Of a DNA stretch of 64,000 nt, positions 29,507 to 41,870 are shown piece by piece (position 1 is the first letter of the stretch; the number at the start of each line of letters is the position of its first letter). Made by a program: the position numbers and the translations under genes. This DNA is from Paenibacillus sp. OVF10. GTDB taxonomy: Bacteria > Bacillota > Bacilli > Paenibacillales > Paenibacillaceae. The stretch spans positions 6,386,001 through 6,450,000 of the forward strand of contig CP094668.1 in assembly GCA_022836915.1 (NCBI GenBank), in the 5' to 3' direction. The notes below the pieces were generated by a model. It was given only the letters and a program-made list of their open reading frames with translations. It did not search any database and was not told the DNA's origin.

Positions 29507-30250
29507 TCACTCCACAGGACGACGACCCACAAAAATCATGCGTGGAGAAGTCTGCTCGTCATATTTCTCTTCGTCATAGCCGCCATGTACCTGATCTACC
29601 CGGAGTCCGGCGGCACTTAACATCTGACTCAGTTGATCCCGTGTGTACAACTTCACACGCTCCTGATATACCCGCGGTTCATGTCCGGATGTGGTATCCG
29701 TAATGCGAATTTCCTTTTGCACAAACCCTTCCTCAATCTTGCGATACTCCTCAATCCGCTGCCCCTCATCCTCTCGGACGGAGTGCGGTACCAGATGACG
29801 AGTCACATAAGCCGTATTCATAAAATCAATTATAAAGCTGCCACCCGGGCGAAGCATCCGATGAATGGCACGTAATACTTTCAGTTGTTCTCCGTCCTCC
29901 AGGAAATAACCAAACGATGTGAACAGATTGACTACGGCATCAAAGCCACCTTTCAGCGGGAGTTCACGCATGTCTGCGTGACACCAAGATACTCGGTGTT
30001 CAGTGTCCATTAGGCGTGCTTCGCGCAAAAGCACATCGGACAGATCAACTCCGGTCACTCGTAAACCTGCGTCAGCAAGTGCCATGGAGTGCCGTCCCAT
30101 ACCGCAGCATAGATCCAGTACTTCAGCATTGGGCTCAAGCTTCAACCAATTGATCATTTTATGTACTTCCTGATAGGCACCCTGCACATCCCGGTGCTTG
30201 TATACGAGAAGATAATCTTCTCCAAAACTCTTTTCATACCATTCCGTCAT
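29507..30250 (-). CDS. Class I SAM-dependent methyltransferase
   Basis: 247 residues: VLDLCCGMGRHSMALA (motif I), VTGVDLSDVLL (motif II) and FDAVVNLFTSFGYF. The CCG.GRH signature and FTSFGYF are typical of a Firmicute methyltransferase group with unassigned substrates. GGAGGG precedes the ATG by about 10 nt. It is upstream of the MBL gene by 26 nt and divergent from the DUF72 gene. Confidence 0.83.
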   Translation of the reverse strand: MTEWYEKSFGEDYLLVYKHRDVQGAYQEVHKMINWLKLEPNAEVLDLCCGMGRHSMALADAGLRVTGVDLSDVLLREARLMDTEHRVSWCHADMRELPLKGGFDAVVNLFTSFGYFLEDGEQLKVLRAIHRMLRPGGSFIIDFMNTAYVTRHLVPHSVREDEGQRIEEYRKIEEGFVQKEIRITDTTSGHEPRVYQERVKLYTRDQLSQMLSAAGLRVDQVHGGYDEEKYDEQTSPRMIFVGRRPVE

Positions 30251-30385
30251 CCATTCTCGCCCTCCACTTGGTCACTGGCTCTCTATCTATAGTCACTGTT
30301 GTACAAGCCTGATCATTTCAACTAGCTTTAATGTATTGTAACGTCTTTATTCTGCAAACTCAAAAATTCCAGTAAGTTTCCAACA

Positions 30386-30414
30386 TTGAAGAGCCAAAAT
30401 GCACACGATATAAT
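30386..30414 (+). promoter_or_regulatory. Sigma-A promoter for the DUF72 gene
   Basis: TTGAAG (30386-30391), a 17-nt spacer and a perfect TATAAT (30409-30414), about 50 nt before the start codon. Confidence 0.7.
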
Positions 30415-30466
30415 GTTAGACATATGCCTGCAAATCGGTTAAGTATAAGCAACAGGAGGTGTTCTT

Positions 30467-31341
30467 ATGATTCGCATCGGACTTACCGGATGGGGGGATC
30501 AGGAAGATCTTTATCCAAACCGTACCAAAGCCAAAGACAAGCTCAGTCTATACGGTCAGTACTTCTCCACCGTGGAGGTGGATAGTTCCTTCTACGCCGT
30601 TCAGCCGCGGGATCGAATGGCACGGTGGGCTGCAGAGACGCCCGAATCCTTTGCTTTTATCATCAAAGCCTACCAGGGTATGACCGGACATCTGCGGGCA
30701 AGCCCTACTTCACCAGCACGTCGGAGATGTATAAGGCTTTTCGGGAATCACTGGAGCCCGTCATTGAAGCTGGCAAGATGCAGGCAGCCTTGTTTCAATA
30801 TCCACCTTGGTTTGAGTGCAATAAAGACAACGTGAAAGAGCTTCGTGAAGTGAAACTGAGAATGGAGGGTATTCCGTGTGCCCTCGAATTCCGTCATCGT
30901 AGCTGGTATGAAGGTGACATGCGAGAGCGCACACTTGCGTTCCTGAAAGAACAAGGCTGGGTTCACAGCGTCTGTGACGAACCTCAGGCGGGTCCAGGTT
31001 CCATTCCCATCGTTCCACAGGCGACGGATTCGGAGATGACACTGGTTCGCATGCACGGACGCAACGTGTCCGGCTGGCATCAGAATGGTGCGCCCAATTG
31101 GCGCGAGACCCGTTACCTGTACCGTTACAACAAGGAAGAATTGTTGGAATGGAAAGGATATCTGGAGCAATTGCAGGAGCAGAGCAAGGATGTCTATGTT
31201 ATTTTTAATAACAACTCCGGAGGCGATGCAGCGGCGAATGCCCAGATGATGATGGACCTGCTGGACCTGCCAGTGAAGCCTTTTCCTGACCGTACTGAAC
31301 CGGAGAAGGAAGAAGGACCGGAGCAACTAGAGCTATTTTAA
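30467..31341 (+). CDS. DUF72 domain-containing protein (one frameshift)
   Basis: About 291 residues after restoring a fourth G at 30696-30698, which joins GHLR to GKPYFTSTSEM. Features: MIRIGLTGWGDQEDLYP, FSTVEVDSSFYAVQP, ALEFRHRSWYE and VIFNNNSGGDAAANA. These are the conserved stretches of the DUF72 (YunF/YecE-like) TIM-barrel family, whose biochemical function is unknown. A strong AGGAGGTG lies 7 nt before the ATG. It is monocistronic, with a terminator at 31440-31470. Confidence 0.88.
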
Positions 31342-31439
31342 TGCGTGCTAAAAACGGAGTTATTCATATTATTGGGTGAAGGTAAGTGTATTTATATATT
31401 GCTATTATGCAGATCAGATTCGGGATTGGAATAAAACTA

Positions 31440-31470
31440 AAAGCGGCAAGCCTGAGGGCATTGCCGCTTT
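31440..31470. terminator. Bidirectional terminator
   Basis: AAAGCGGCAA / TTGCCGCTTT stem around an 11-nt loop, between the DUF72 gene and the convergent glycoside hydrolase operon. Confidence 0.85.
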
Positions 31471-31532
31471 CTTTAGCTGGTAATCTACCAATAGAAGGCT
31501 ATCCACATACATTCGTTTCGTTGCGTCAAACA

Positions 31533-33675
31533 TCAGCGCTGCGCGGCTGTAACCGAAGAATCGATATGCGCCTCACGGAGCTGCTGATTCATTTTATGCG
31601 CTTCAATGCCAGCCAAGAGCACAATGCCGATCCCATGGGTATCATTCAGATTCCATCCCAGATCATCGCGATAATACAAGGCGGTAAACGAGTACCCCGA
31701 ACCCCGACATACCCCGTATACATTACCTCTATAGTCAATCGACAAACGCATCATGCCTTCCCATCCTTTGCGCACTGCCTCCAGATAAGGCTCTGGCTGT
31801 TCCAGCCAGCCCTCCCGAATACCACGGGCATAAGCGTAGATAAACATGGATGTGCAGGAGGTTTCCTCATACGAATCCGGGCGGTTCAGCACCTGATGCC
31901 ATAGTCCATTTCCCCTTGCAGCGCCAGATAACCTTGACTTAAATCACGGTAGAAACGTAGCAGTTCCGGTCGTTTCACATGATCATGTGGCAGGATGGAT
32001 AACAATTCGGTTAATGAGAAAAGCACCCAGCCGTTCCCTCGTCCCCATGGAATACCAGTCGCCCGACCACGCACAAAATCATACACATGGGACATGATCT
32101 GTTGATCGGGAAGGTAGAGGTATTTACGGAACATCAGGAACTGATTGACCGCATCATCCCAATACGTCGCCTCACCTGTCAACTGACCATAACGCATCAG
32201 AAAAGGTGTACTCATGTACAAGTCATCACACCACATCGTCTCCTGACGCATCTCCCCACTGCCTCGTACCCGGTAAAAGGCGCCATCCTCCAGACGTTCC
32301 TGCTCATCCGTAATGTAGCCCGCAATTCGATCCGCGGTATCTCTTCCCCCACGAATATCACCGAATTCCATCGCAGCAAGCAACGTAGATCCAAACGAAC
32401 CGCAATCATCCAGACTGTCTATCGCAGACAGCTGATTATTGATTCCTGCCGCACCGTACCCTCCCGATCCCACAGACCATAGCGGTCAAATGAAGTACTC
32501 AGTTCAATATGTTGCCGTACATACTGAATGTAATCATCCCGTCCCAATTCCTGTCCCGTCTGGAGAAGTCCAAGCAGGGTAACGCCAAGCGGATAATTCC
32601 ACTTTCCGTAATGTGTATTTTCCAGGTAAGGACGAACATGCGTGTCGGGAAGATCTACCCGCCAATACACACCTTGTGCGCCATTATCAAATACGGTATC
32701 TGTTCGCACGATGTCGGCGTGGGATGGTTCAGCACCGGGAGCAAATACACCTGTGTACAGCCAAGGGTCAGAGCATCCCGCAACCGGATGAGGCGGTTTC
32801 AGTCTCCAGCCTGTGGAACCCGAACGCTCGGCATCTTCCAACGTGAATCCCCATGAGCCGCCGACTGCCTGAATTTCACCTTTCGCGACCAGATCGGATG
32901 AACCATAACGGCGCGGGAGTTCAACGTGAAAGTTACCGCTATCTCCAGCAGAGTATACTTCCGTACCATCCACATACAGAGTCAAAGCTCCATCATGACG
33001 GCCTTTTAAAATAACTGGCGTTGATCCTGGCAAGGTTACATCCATTCTGGACCACGCATAGGCAACAGCCGGTTGTTCCGTACCAAAGATTCGAGCAAAT
33101 GAACCTGCGCTCTGCTCCTCGTCTGTCCAGTCCCTGCGCGGATACCAGGCAAGACCTGTTTCTTCTTCCGTCATACCGTCACGAGGAAGAGATAATACAG
33201 GTTCATCAATGGGTTCCGAATATAACCAGCCTTCCTGACCCTGACGATCTGCCCCAGGAGTGAGGAAGTGCAGCGGGAAATTTTTGAACGAGGCTGTTCC
33301 GTAGATACCGCCGAATCCCACTTCTGTTTTGACAAAACATAGCAACACATCATTCCAGCCATAGTGAACGGAAATCGGAATCTGGGTTCTTCGCTCGGGA
33401 AATAATTCCTGCAACAGCTCAGACTTGAATACCTCTTCACCGTTCACATAGATTGTCACCGGACTATAACAGTTCAAACCCGTATTTAACGTTGCATTCT
33501 GCTCGCTCCATAACTTGCCCCATACATACACGTACTGTCCTGCACGCACCTCTGCGCATTTCTCATGCAGATTCAGGTCGTAGCGATAGTCCCCAAGTCT
33601 ACGAAAACCACCCTGATGATAAGCTCTGAACAAAAAGGAATGTTTCGGATGATCGCCAATATAACGCTGAGCCAC
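31533..33675 (-). CDS. GH88/GH105-like unsaturated glycuronyl hydrolase with N-terminal beta-sandwich extension (two frameshifts)
   Basis: At least 714 residues. The C-terminal half is the (alpha/alpha)6 barrel: TMWCDDLYMSTPFL with the catalytic-type Asp, WGRGNGWVLFSL, and YEETSCTSMFIYAYA. Such enzymes remove unsaturated uronic acids left by pectate or rhamnogalacturonan lyases. The N-terminal ~400 residues form jelly-roll-like domains (TIYVNGEEVFKSEL, LTLYVDGTEVYSAG). Frames break at CCC 32459-32461 and CCCC 31912-31915; one base each restores WDREGYGAAGINN and GNGLWHQVLNRP. Coding similarity continues upstream of the GTG at 33675 to about 33750 without ATG/GTG/TTG; GGAAGGGAG there precedes ATC-ATT codons, so the start is unresolved. 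It lies 3' of the deacetylase gene. Confidence 0.82.
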
Positions 33676-33765
33676 CGTTGTTAATATATCCGGAATTGAA
33701 TCATAAACCTTGCCTGCAATCGCCTCGTTCTCATGAAAATAACGAATGATCGTCAGCTCCCTTCC

Positions 33766-34587
33766 TTATACCTTGATTCGTTCGCTTAGCCGCAATGTCT
33801 CTCCGCCCTGAACTTCAACAACCTGCTGATCTGCCGTGAACCAAACCGGGATGGCAGACGGATTATGGATGATGGATCGATCGGCCGAACACTCCAGTCG
33901 TTGCACGGCCTTCCAATAGGAGATCACTTCGATGTTCGTGGCGTACCAGATGTCATTCCTGCCACCAATCTGCTCACCGAACTGTTCGATGATCTCCCAA
34001 TTGTCATTGTCATTGAACTCATAACTGTGACCCCAGACGTAGAGTAACAGTGGTGTACCTGTTTTGGAATGTTGGATAAAACGTTCGGCATGCCCCGCCA
34101 GATCATGGTTATGATGACAGGTCGGATGCCATTCAAGCGGCCGGTCTGGCAACGTGTATCTGCCATGAGATTCAACGGTACGGGCATAATCGATGCCAAG
34201 CCACTCCAGCTTGGTACTTAACGCACGGTCGTACCCTCCGTTGGGATAAGCCATGCCTCGTACCGGATAACCGACGAGCTGCTCCAATGCTTTTCGGTCT
34301 TCGATAATCTCTTCCGTCAACAATTCATTCGGAACATAAGGCAACGTAGGGTGAGTAACCGTGTGAACGGCTACTTCATGCCCCTCATATAATTCAGCGA
34401 CTTCCTCCGGATCAATACGGCCTGGATTGCCTAGCGTACCGGAGTTCAGATTAAATGTTCCCCGCAGTCCATACCGATTACAGATTTCCACCAGTCTGCG
34501 ATCATGCACCACTCCATCGTCATAACTGAGCGTTAACGCTTTCATCACACCACCTGGATAACGGTCAAACTGAATACGATGTCCCAT
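33766..34587 (-). CDS. Polysaccharide deacetylase (NodB homology)
   Basis: 273 residues, with no signal peptide. NodB motif 1 is TLSYDDGVVHDRRL (the Asp-Asp pair), motif 2 is HTVTHPTL (the two metal His), and the pattern GMAYPNGGYD follows. This is a metal-dependent carbohydrate esterase fold, probably removing acetyl groups from oligosaccharides taken up by the neighbouring ABC transporter. It lies 17 nt downstream of the GH106-like gene and about 15 nt upstream of the possible start of the GH105-like gene, so all three are one transcript. AAGGAG precedes the ATG by about 12 nt. Confidence 0.88.
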   Translation of the reverse strand: MGHRIQFDRYPGGVMKALTLSYDDGVVHDRRLVEICNRYGLRGTFNLNSGTLGNPGRIDPEEVAELYEGHEVAVHTVTHPTLPYVPNELLTEEIIEDRKALEQLVGYPVRGMAYPNGGYDRALSTKLEWLGIDYARTVESHGRYTLPDRPLEWHPTCHHNHDLAGHAERFIQHSKTGTPLLLYVWGHSYEFNDNDNWEIIEQFGEQIGGRNDIWYATNIEVISYWKAVQRLECSADRSIIHNPSAIPVWFTADQQVVEVQGGETLRLSERIKV

Positions 34588-34604
34588 GCCCTACTTCCAC
34601 TCCT

Positions 34605-37600
34605 TTATCCGAATTCTGCAACAGGTACATGACCGGCATCCTGTAATCGATGATGTTCCGAATCAAAATACGTACCTTCCAGCAGGCCAATCAATGTGTT
34701 GGTAATCCGAACTTCAATGTCGTTATCTCCCGGACGCAACCAGGAGACCTCTCCTTCCAGCGATACGGAGACCAGCATCGTACACCCAGGCTATGCCCGT
34801 TTACCCGCACTTCCACCACATCCTGTACCCGCCAATCGCTGAATTCCAGTTCAAACGTGGTCATATCTTCCCCTGGCTCATCCAACCAGAACGTGCGTTT
34901 ATAACTCATTTCCCCGGAAAAATGGGGATACAGTGGCTGCGGTTCGGGTCCGATACGAAGGGCCGTATCCGACTCCCGTACAAGCGAAGCCATGCCTTCA
35001 TGATGGAACTCCACGCCGAATCTTCCCTGTAGATACAAGGGATCAACGATACCATCCTCATCTTTCGTTACCTGCACACTCACCGTCATTTCGTTGAGAC
35101 CGCTGTGCAGCAGCTCCGTAATATCACAAGCGATGTTATTGTGGTCGGTTATTTCGATTGGATCGAACTGTTCTTTTCCAAGTGGTTGCCCATTAATTTC
35201 CATGGACCAAGTGCCCGAGATCGCCGCTCTGTCCATGAATAAAAGGCATGCAGGCAATGCCGTTCTCAGCTCAAATGTGGTCGTATAACGGCACTCGATC
35301 GGGTAAGCAACGGATGCCTTTTTCGGTGTGCCAAATACCTGATTAAACTGGATTGGCAGATGCTGCTGTTCCGATAATTCTGCCGCCTGATCAATAAACG
35401 GTTTCACAGCTACATGCTGGCTTTCCAGAATTACACCGTGATCATTGGAGGCGAGAAGATGGAATTGTCCCATTCGCAGGATGTTAGACTGCACCGTTTC
35501 CATTCGCCATGGCCCTTCTGAAGGAACTCTGATCTTACGGGCCTGATTCGCTCCTGCCGATACATCCGTTACAAACGCCGAACCCGTTTTGTCTGCTACA
35601 TCCACCTTCATTGTTAATGCCTCTTCCTTCGCAGGTTGTAAAGTAAGGCGTAGAGCATGCGCTTCGTAAGGCGCGAGCGTTAGCGCAATGCACCATTCCC
35701 CGCCACTGCTCGTATACGGCAATGCCTGAAGCTGCCCTGTCTCCAGATCGAGTTGTTCTGCCACCAGACAAGCGTTCTCTGCCAGCTCCTCTCCATCCCA
35801 CAGCTGTCTGGCGACCACCTTCAATTGCCCCTTCAGATTCTGCCCCTCCTGATTGGTCAAGAAAACCATGTGCTCCCCAGCCGACAATTGACGGGTGTGC
35901 ATCAGCAGAGATGCACTTTCCTCCTCCATTATCCAACAGATGGGTTCGGGCAATACCTGATCGAGCAGGAGAGAGATTAGCTCCAGCGAAAAGTCATCTC
36001 CCTGCCCCGTTCCTGCGGGTAGAAAAAGGCATTCCCCTCACCCTGATGCCACATGGTTTCACGGTTATCATGATCTGTTGTCACGTTACGGCCCCAGTAC
36101 ACTTCTTGAGGCTGCTCGCCCGCACCAAAGAACTGGGCAGCTTCCTCTCCTCCGGACTTCCCGGCTGAATCGCAATATGCGGAGGCATCCCAACAGAAAT
36201 AACAGTTCCTCCCTGCTGAACGAATCTCTTCACCTGTTCCCAGGCCGCGGCCTCCAGATTCAGCATCGGTGGGAGAATTAATACGTCATAACGGGCAACG
36301 CCGATCCGAATGGTGCCATCCGTTAAGTCAGCTTCAGCCAACAATTCGGGGTCAAGGTGATCATAATCTCGTCTGTTTTCGAGTAAATGGGTAGTAATCC
36401 GCATCCAGTCCTTCGTCAGACGCTCCAGTTGCGCCCGTTCTAATTCGTCTTCGCCGCTATACTCAAATCCATGCAGCGGATTACCCATCAGACTCCAGAA
36501 TGTCGTCGTTGGGTCAAGTACGGCGATACGAATGTCTGCTGTTCCGGTGCTCATGAGATAACTCAACCGTCCGGTGTAATCCCCCAACTGCCGGAAATGC
36601 TTCCAGTAGGGATTCTGCAAAAATTGAGACGGTGGTGCGTCATGCTTCGCAAGCCCACCAATCGTATAGAAAAAGGCGTGAAAGTTATAGAAATTGGTGC
36701 CCATGGCAGCCATGCGATCAATCATCCACTTGGCATCCTGTAGCGTCATGGACCAGCCTACACTGTGAAAACATTCAATCAGATTGCGGCCTCGGCCCAA
36801 CTGCCGGGCAAGCGAACTGACCATCTTGGGATTGTCACGCATCTTTTGGCCATATCGTTCCAGAATCCACGATAAGGACCGTCCGATTTTCTCATGTGCC
36901 GAATCACCGCCTGGCATATGGCTGAACAACTGGGTGGTCATCCGTACGCCAGGCACCTCAGCCGCATACTGGATTCCTGCTTCCTCACACCAGTCATGCA
37001 CCTGTTTGTGATAGGACTCCCTGAGAAGCAGATGGAGTGACTGGTAATAGTCATACCGAATCCGATGCGCGTCCGGAACATCGCCATATAGCAGAGCCGG
37101 TAGCGAATCGATCAGACTATAACCACAACGCTCACTGAAATAACGGGGAAGCTGTGGTGACCAGGGATACGGCCCAGCGGTGCGATTTCATCCGAGAACA
37201 TACCTTTGATCACGCTTTCAAATTGATCTCCAACCGCTGACTTATAACGCTCATGTGTCAGTTCAATAAATCGGCTCATCGCTTCCTTGTGGCAAGGATC
37301 AACGAAGTTGCCGTAATATTTGAAATCGTCGATCTCTTTTTCCTGGAAAACAACCATCTCCCAATCACCTGCGGGAACATCCCACAACAAGCGGAATGCT
37401 GTTCGGTAGGTGAAAAACCGCTTACGATTATACGAGGTGAGTCCTGTCTCCTGATAGACTTGATCGGTCTGGATATTGCCGATTTTACTGCGCAAGTCAA
37501 TGGATTCCTGCCACAACCGTTTGCCCTGTGCATCCTTGGGAATCGCCTTGGCAACCAACACTCGTCCCCATGGCAACTCCAGATCCACAGCTTCTCCGCC

Positions 37601-37954
37601 CTGAACCACCAGCTGGTGATGTATGAGCTGTCGCTGCTTCGCTCCAGGGAAATCAAGGGTCACTTCTCCGCCAGCCATCCCGCTCGGATATGGATATTCG
37701 TCATATAACCATACCTGCATGCCATGGTCGGCAGCTGCCTGCACTGCAACCCGCACCTTATCGAACCATGCTTCAGAGAGATAGGGAATCTGTAGTCCCT
37801 GACGCGGACAGATGAAGAATCCGCCTACACCTTGCGTGGCCATCTCAGCCACCTGCCGCTTAATCTGCTCTTCTTCCATATCCCCATTCCAGAACCAAAA
37901 GGGATGGACCCTGTACTGCGCCTCGGGATTTTCAAAAGCATCCCCGTTCCACAT
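34605..37954 (-). CDS. GH106-like glycosyl hydrolase, probable alpha-L-rhamnosidase (four frameshifts)
   Basis: About 1117 residues. The N-terminus HPFWFWNGDMEEEQIKRQV and GGFFICPRQGLQ, VWLYDEYPYPSGMAGGEV and IKGMFSDEIAP match the catalytic barrel of the GH106/PF17132 group; rhamnogalacturonan rhamnosidases belong there. The C-terminus is a galactose-binding-like jelly roll (RVNGHSLGV). No signal peptide, so it is cytoplasmic. Frames break at 37164-37166, 36160-36162, about 36016 and about 34753. One restored base each yields continuous protein, for example IPWSPQLPRYFSERCG, GKSGGEEAAQFFGAGE, FFYPAGTGQGDDFSLEL and KGEVSWLRPGDNDIEV, ending at TAA 34605-34607. GGGAGGAAGG precedes the ATG. Confidence 0.8.
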
Positions 37955-38132
37955 GTTGCCTTCCTCCCTGCATGTTCAAGAGTGTATGGTAACCAGCTTT
38001 ACCAATACCGTTCATTTCAGTTCAAATAGGTTTTTTTGCTTTGATTATACATCAAAAACCATATTCAGGAAGTCATAATTTCCAGAAAGTTGGATGAAAT
38101 TTTGTTCACGGATCAAGCCAACAAAGCGATAA

Positions 38133-38179
38133 GAAAAGCCCGGCTGTTTCCGCTACACTGAAAGCACGGCTACCGGGCT
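38133..38179 (-). terminator. Terminator after the solute-binding protein gene
   Basis: AGCCCGG...GCACGGCT / AGCCG..CCGGGCT type stem with TTTCTT on the minus strand. It lies between the transporter genes and the hydrolase genes and may attenuate transcription into the latter. Confidence 0.65.
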
Positions 38180-38192
38180 CTGGCTTATACGA

Positions 38193-39697
38193 CTACTTCA
38201 GTGCAGCGTACAGTTCATTAACTTCTTTCACATAATCATCTCCGCCGTTGTTCTTCCACAGGGCAACAGCATCTTCGAATCCTTTCTCATCAATCTGACC
38301 TACGATATATTTGATCCGCGCATCGTTAATGATATTGTCCAGCTGCGGTCCTTTCTGGGCGTAAACATCAGAGATCAGCGGTTCGCCAGGATTGGCGATG
38401 ACAATCTCTTCGTTGGCTTTCTGCACCTGTGCAACCTTTTCACGGACAGGTGTCTGTTGTACACGAAGCGTTCTGTCTTCCGGCACAAACATCAAAATCT
38501 GGTTTAAACCCTGTAGGTCGCGGAGCGCAAGCTTGTCAGTGCTCGGTATGATGTAGTCTTCTTTTTCTCATACTGCTTGCCTTCCAGTCCGTTGTACAAC
38601 AATGCCTGCAATTCCGGTTCATTCAGCTGATCCAGAAAGCTCAGTACCTTCTTCAGGTCTTCTTCCGTTTTGACACTGCTTTTGGAGATCGCAATCAGGC
38701 CAGAGTAACCGGACGTTGGCATATCACGTAATCCCTTTGGACCTTCCATCGCTTGCAGCACATCCACACGTCCTGTCGCATTAGGGTCTTTATCGAGTAT
38801 TTTCTGATCCATGCGCTGGGCATTATCTGCTACATCCACCATGACACCGGCTTGCCCATTCACAAATGGATCAGGCAGTTTCGTTGCATCCATCACGGCA
38901 AAGTCCTTGTTGACCAGACCCTCACTATAAATTTGCCGGAAAAATTTCAGGGCTTCCATGTATTCTGGTGTCTCATGCGCCGGGATCAGACCTCCACTGC
39001 CATCATCTCCCCATTTGTTGGGCGCACCAAACCATACCTGCATGTTATCCCACGGGCCCGTGAATTTGCTGGCAACCAGACCGTACGTATCATCTTTGCC
39101 GTTACCGTCCGGATCATCCTTCGTGAACGCTTTCAACACATTGTAAAATTCATCAATCGTCTTCGGCTCTTCCAGCCCCAGATTCTCCAGCCAATCTTTG
39201 CGGATTGTAACCCCATTACGTCCCAGGGCCCGTGCCCGGTAGATCCCATAGGTTTTGCCATCGATTGACGCATTGTTGGTGATGATTTCATTCATTTGAC
39301 TCAGATTCGGATAGTCTTTCAGATAAGGACCCAGCTCCCAGAAAGCCCCGGTTCGGGCCGCATTAATGAAACTTGGGGACTTCCCTAACACCACCATAAT
39401 CTGAGGAAGCTTTCCCGAGGCCAATGTGATGTTGAATTTGTCTTCGTACGAGCTGCTTGGCACCCACTGCAGGTTCACATCCACCTTGGTCAATTCCTCA
39501 AGTTTCTGGATGACCGGGCTGTTCTCCGGCGGATTCTCCGCTTCAAAGTTCGGCAGCATAATGGTAATTTCGTCTGTGCCACCACCAGCGGTTCCTGAAC
39601 CTGCTTTGTCCGTGGAGCATGCTCCCAGAATTGTACTTAGTACCAGTGACGCAGAGAGTAACAGTGCACCTTTTTTGAATCCCGTTTTTTGTCCCAT
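38193..39697 (-). CDS. Extracellular solute-binding lipoprotein of a CUT1 ABC transporter (one frameshift)
   Basis: About 501 residues. Signal peptide with lipobox ILGAC (Cys27), a Gly/Thr linker, then a family 1-type binding protein fold (ITLASGKLPQIMVV, DDPDGNGKDDTYGLVA). The DPDGNGKDDTYG loop is typical of the LipO-type binding proteins of Paenibacillus sugar transporters. The frame breaks in the run 38562-38566, and one more base restores YEKKEDYIIPSTDKLALRDL. The start at 39695-39697 has GGGGAG 6 nt upstream. It is 17 nt downstream of the second permease gene. Confidence 0.9.
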
Positions 39698-39714
39698 ACG
39701 TTCTCCCCTTGGCT

Positions 39715-40601
39715 TTAGCCTTTGATTGAACCTAACATGACACCTTTGGCAAAATGCTTCTGCAAAAACGGATACACCAGCAAAATCGGAATTGTACCTA
39801 CAACGATTACCGCCATTTTGATCGACTGCTCTGGTGGCTGTACAAAATTGGGGTCCATGTTCGCCATATCTCCGACACTGGCCTGCGAGAGCAATACGAT
39901 CTGTCTCAACATGACTTGTAGCGGCCATTTGTCACTATCGGAAATGTACAGCAGTGCTGAGAAAAAATTGTTCCAATGTCCTACGGCGTAGAATAAGGCA
40001 AACGTGGCGATGACCGGTTTGGATAAAGGCAGAACAATTCGCCACAGCACCCCAAGATCCGAACAGCCGTCGATGTGGGCCGCTTCCTCCAGCCCAGGCG
40101 GCATTTGCTGAAAAAGTTTTTGACAACAATTAAGTTAAAAGCGCTGATCGCGCCAGGAAGCATAAGGGCCCAGTAGGAATCAAGCAGTCCCAGTCCACGA
40201 ATGACGAGATACGTTGGGATCATACCACCGCCGAATAACATCGAGAAGATCACCATATTCATCATGACATTACGGCCCCAGAAGTCACTTCTGGATAGTG
40301 GATAGGCCATCGTTAATGTGAAGAACAGATTGACCAGTGTACCTGCCACCGTGATGAAAATGGAAACACCAATACTGCGAAAGATCGTGGACGAGGAAAA
40401 GATATACTCATACGCGCTGAAGGAAAACACCTTCGGAATGAGGAAGAAACTGCGTTCGGTGATCTCGGCTTCTGTTGCGAAAGAATTCCCTATAATATAC
40501 AGGAAAGGAAGGACGGTTAATATGCCCAGAATCCCCAGCATGACGTAATTGAAGATATCAAAAACCTTGCCGGCAGGGCTGTTGTATAGACGGCTGTTCA
40601 T
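39715..40601 (-). CDS. Carbohydrate ABC transporter permease, YtcP/LplC type (one frameshift)
   Basis: About 295 residues and six membrane helices. The permease EAA loop reads EEAAHIDGCSDLG...IVLPLSKP. The N-terminus (FDIFNYVMLGILGILTVLPF) and FSMLFGGGMIPTYLVIRGLG are typical of the LplC/YtcP branch. The frame breaks at the A5 run 40111-40115, and one more base restores VVKNFFQQMPPGLEEA. It pairs with the permease at 40614; no ATPase gene is nearby, as is usual where a shared MsmX-type ATPase serves several importers. AAGGAGGAG precedes the ATG. Confidence 0.9.
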
Positions 40602-40613
40602 GGGCGCTCCTCC

Positions 40614-41599
40614 TTAATAAATTCCGGGGTGACCGAATTTTTTCGCAAGTTTATTACTGCCGAGCACCAGGATAATCCCCACCACAGACTTGAATAGTCC
40701 AACAGCGGTACTGTAACTGAATGCACCTTGCGTGATCCCCACCGTGTACACATACGTATCAAAGACGTCAGCGACATCCCGGTTGAGAGAGTTGGTCATC
40801 AGATAGATCTGCTCAAATCCGGTATCGAGGAAGTTCCCCAGTCTGAGAATGAGCAAAATGACTATGGTCGTACGAATGGCTGGAAGTGTGATATGCCACA
40901 TCCGCCGTAACCGTCCTGCACCATCCACAATGGAGGCTTCATATTGTTCCGTATCTACACCTGCGAGGGCAGCAAGGAAAATGATCGTGCCCCATCCCAT
41001 CTCCTTCCACATCATCTGCACAATAATGAGCGGACGGAACGAACCTGGACTGGAGAGTACATCAATGGGCTTGCCTGTAATCCAGGCGATCAGGTCGTAT
41101 AACACCCCGCCTTGGGGGTCAGGAACACATACGTGATACTGGCGATAATCACCATGGATACAAAATGGGGTACATAAACCAGCGTTTGAATCGTTCTTTT
41201 GAAGAAAGCGACTCGAATTTCATTTAATAACAATGCGATAATGATCGGTGCCGGGAAAAAGAAGATAAGATCATACAGGGCAAGGACCAATGTATTGCGT
41301 AATAGTCGGAAGAAGTCCGGGTTGGAGAAAAAGTTCGTAAAGTTCTCTAACCCCACCCAGTTACTCTCCCGGATGCCCAGGAAAGGCTGGTAGTCCTGAA
41401 AGGCAATGATGATCCCCCACATGGGCAAGTATTTAAAGATGACAAAGTACAAAAAGCCGGGAAGCACAAGCACATATAACCATTTGTTTCGTTTAATCTG
41501 TCTTTTCCAATTGGACTCCTGTTTTAATGGCATTGTTGCCATATCCGCTTGAGCAGTTGCAGTACCGTTGGTATTCCAGTCCGTCTTCCCGTTCATCAT
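40614..41599 (-). CDS. Carbohydrate ABC transporter permease, LplB type (one frameshift)
   Basis: About 328 residues, with a hydrophilic N-terminal stretch then six helices (LYVLVLPGFLYFVIFKYLPM, LVYVPHFVSMVIIASITYVF). The EAA loop is near EQYEASIVDGAGRLRRMWHI...LP. It is the LplB-type partner of the following permease. The frame breaks in the run 41114-41118; a sixth base restores FLTPQGGVLYDLIAW. The start at 41597-41599 follows GGGAGGGAG. First gene of the transporter operon, 270 nt downstream of the regulator gene. Confidence 0.9.
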
Positions 41600-41810
41600 G
41601 TCTCCCTCCCTCAAATATGTAAGCGTTATCAATCGGCCTGTTATTCAGACTATACAGCCGATCTTTTTCCAGCAACCTTCATTTTTTGCATTGCTACGGC
41701 ATGATGGTCGGAAAGCCCGCTATAACGCCATTTCCACAAGAAACTGAACATAACGTAGCAGGTAGAATTGCACATTTTTGCGGGTTTATCCTTCTTTGTA
41801 TCACGGTAAA

Positions 41811-41846
41811 AAAGAAAACCGACATCCACTAAAGCTGGATGCCAGT
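41811..41846 (-). terminator. Terminator after the AraC-type regulator
   Basis: On the minus strand CTGGCATCCA - 7 nt - TGGATGTCGG, followed by TTTTCTTTTTT, 25-60 nt beyond the regulator stop. Confidence 0.75.
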
Positions 41847-41870
41847 CTGAAATGACAAAGATATAAAAGG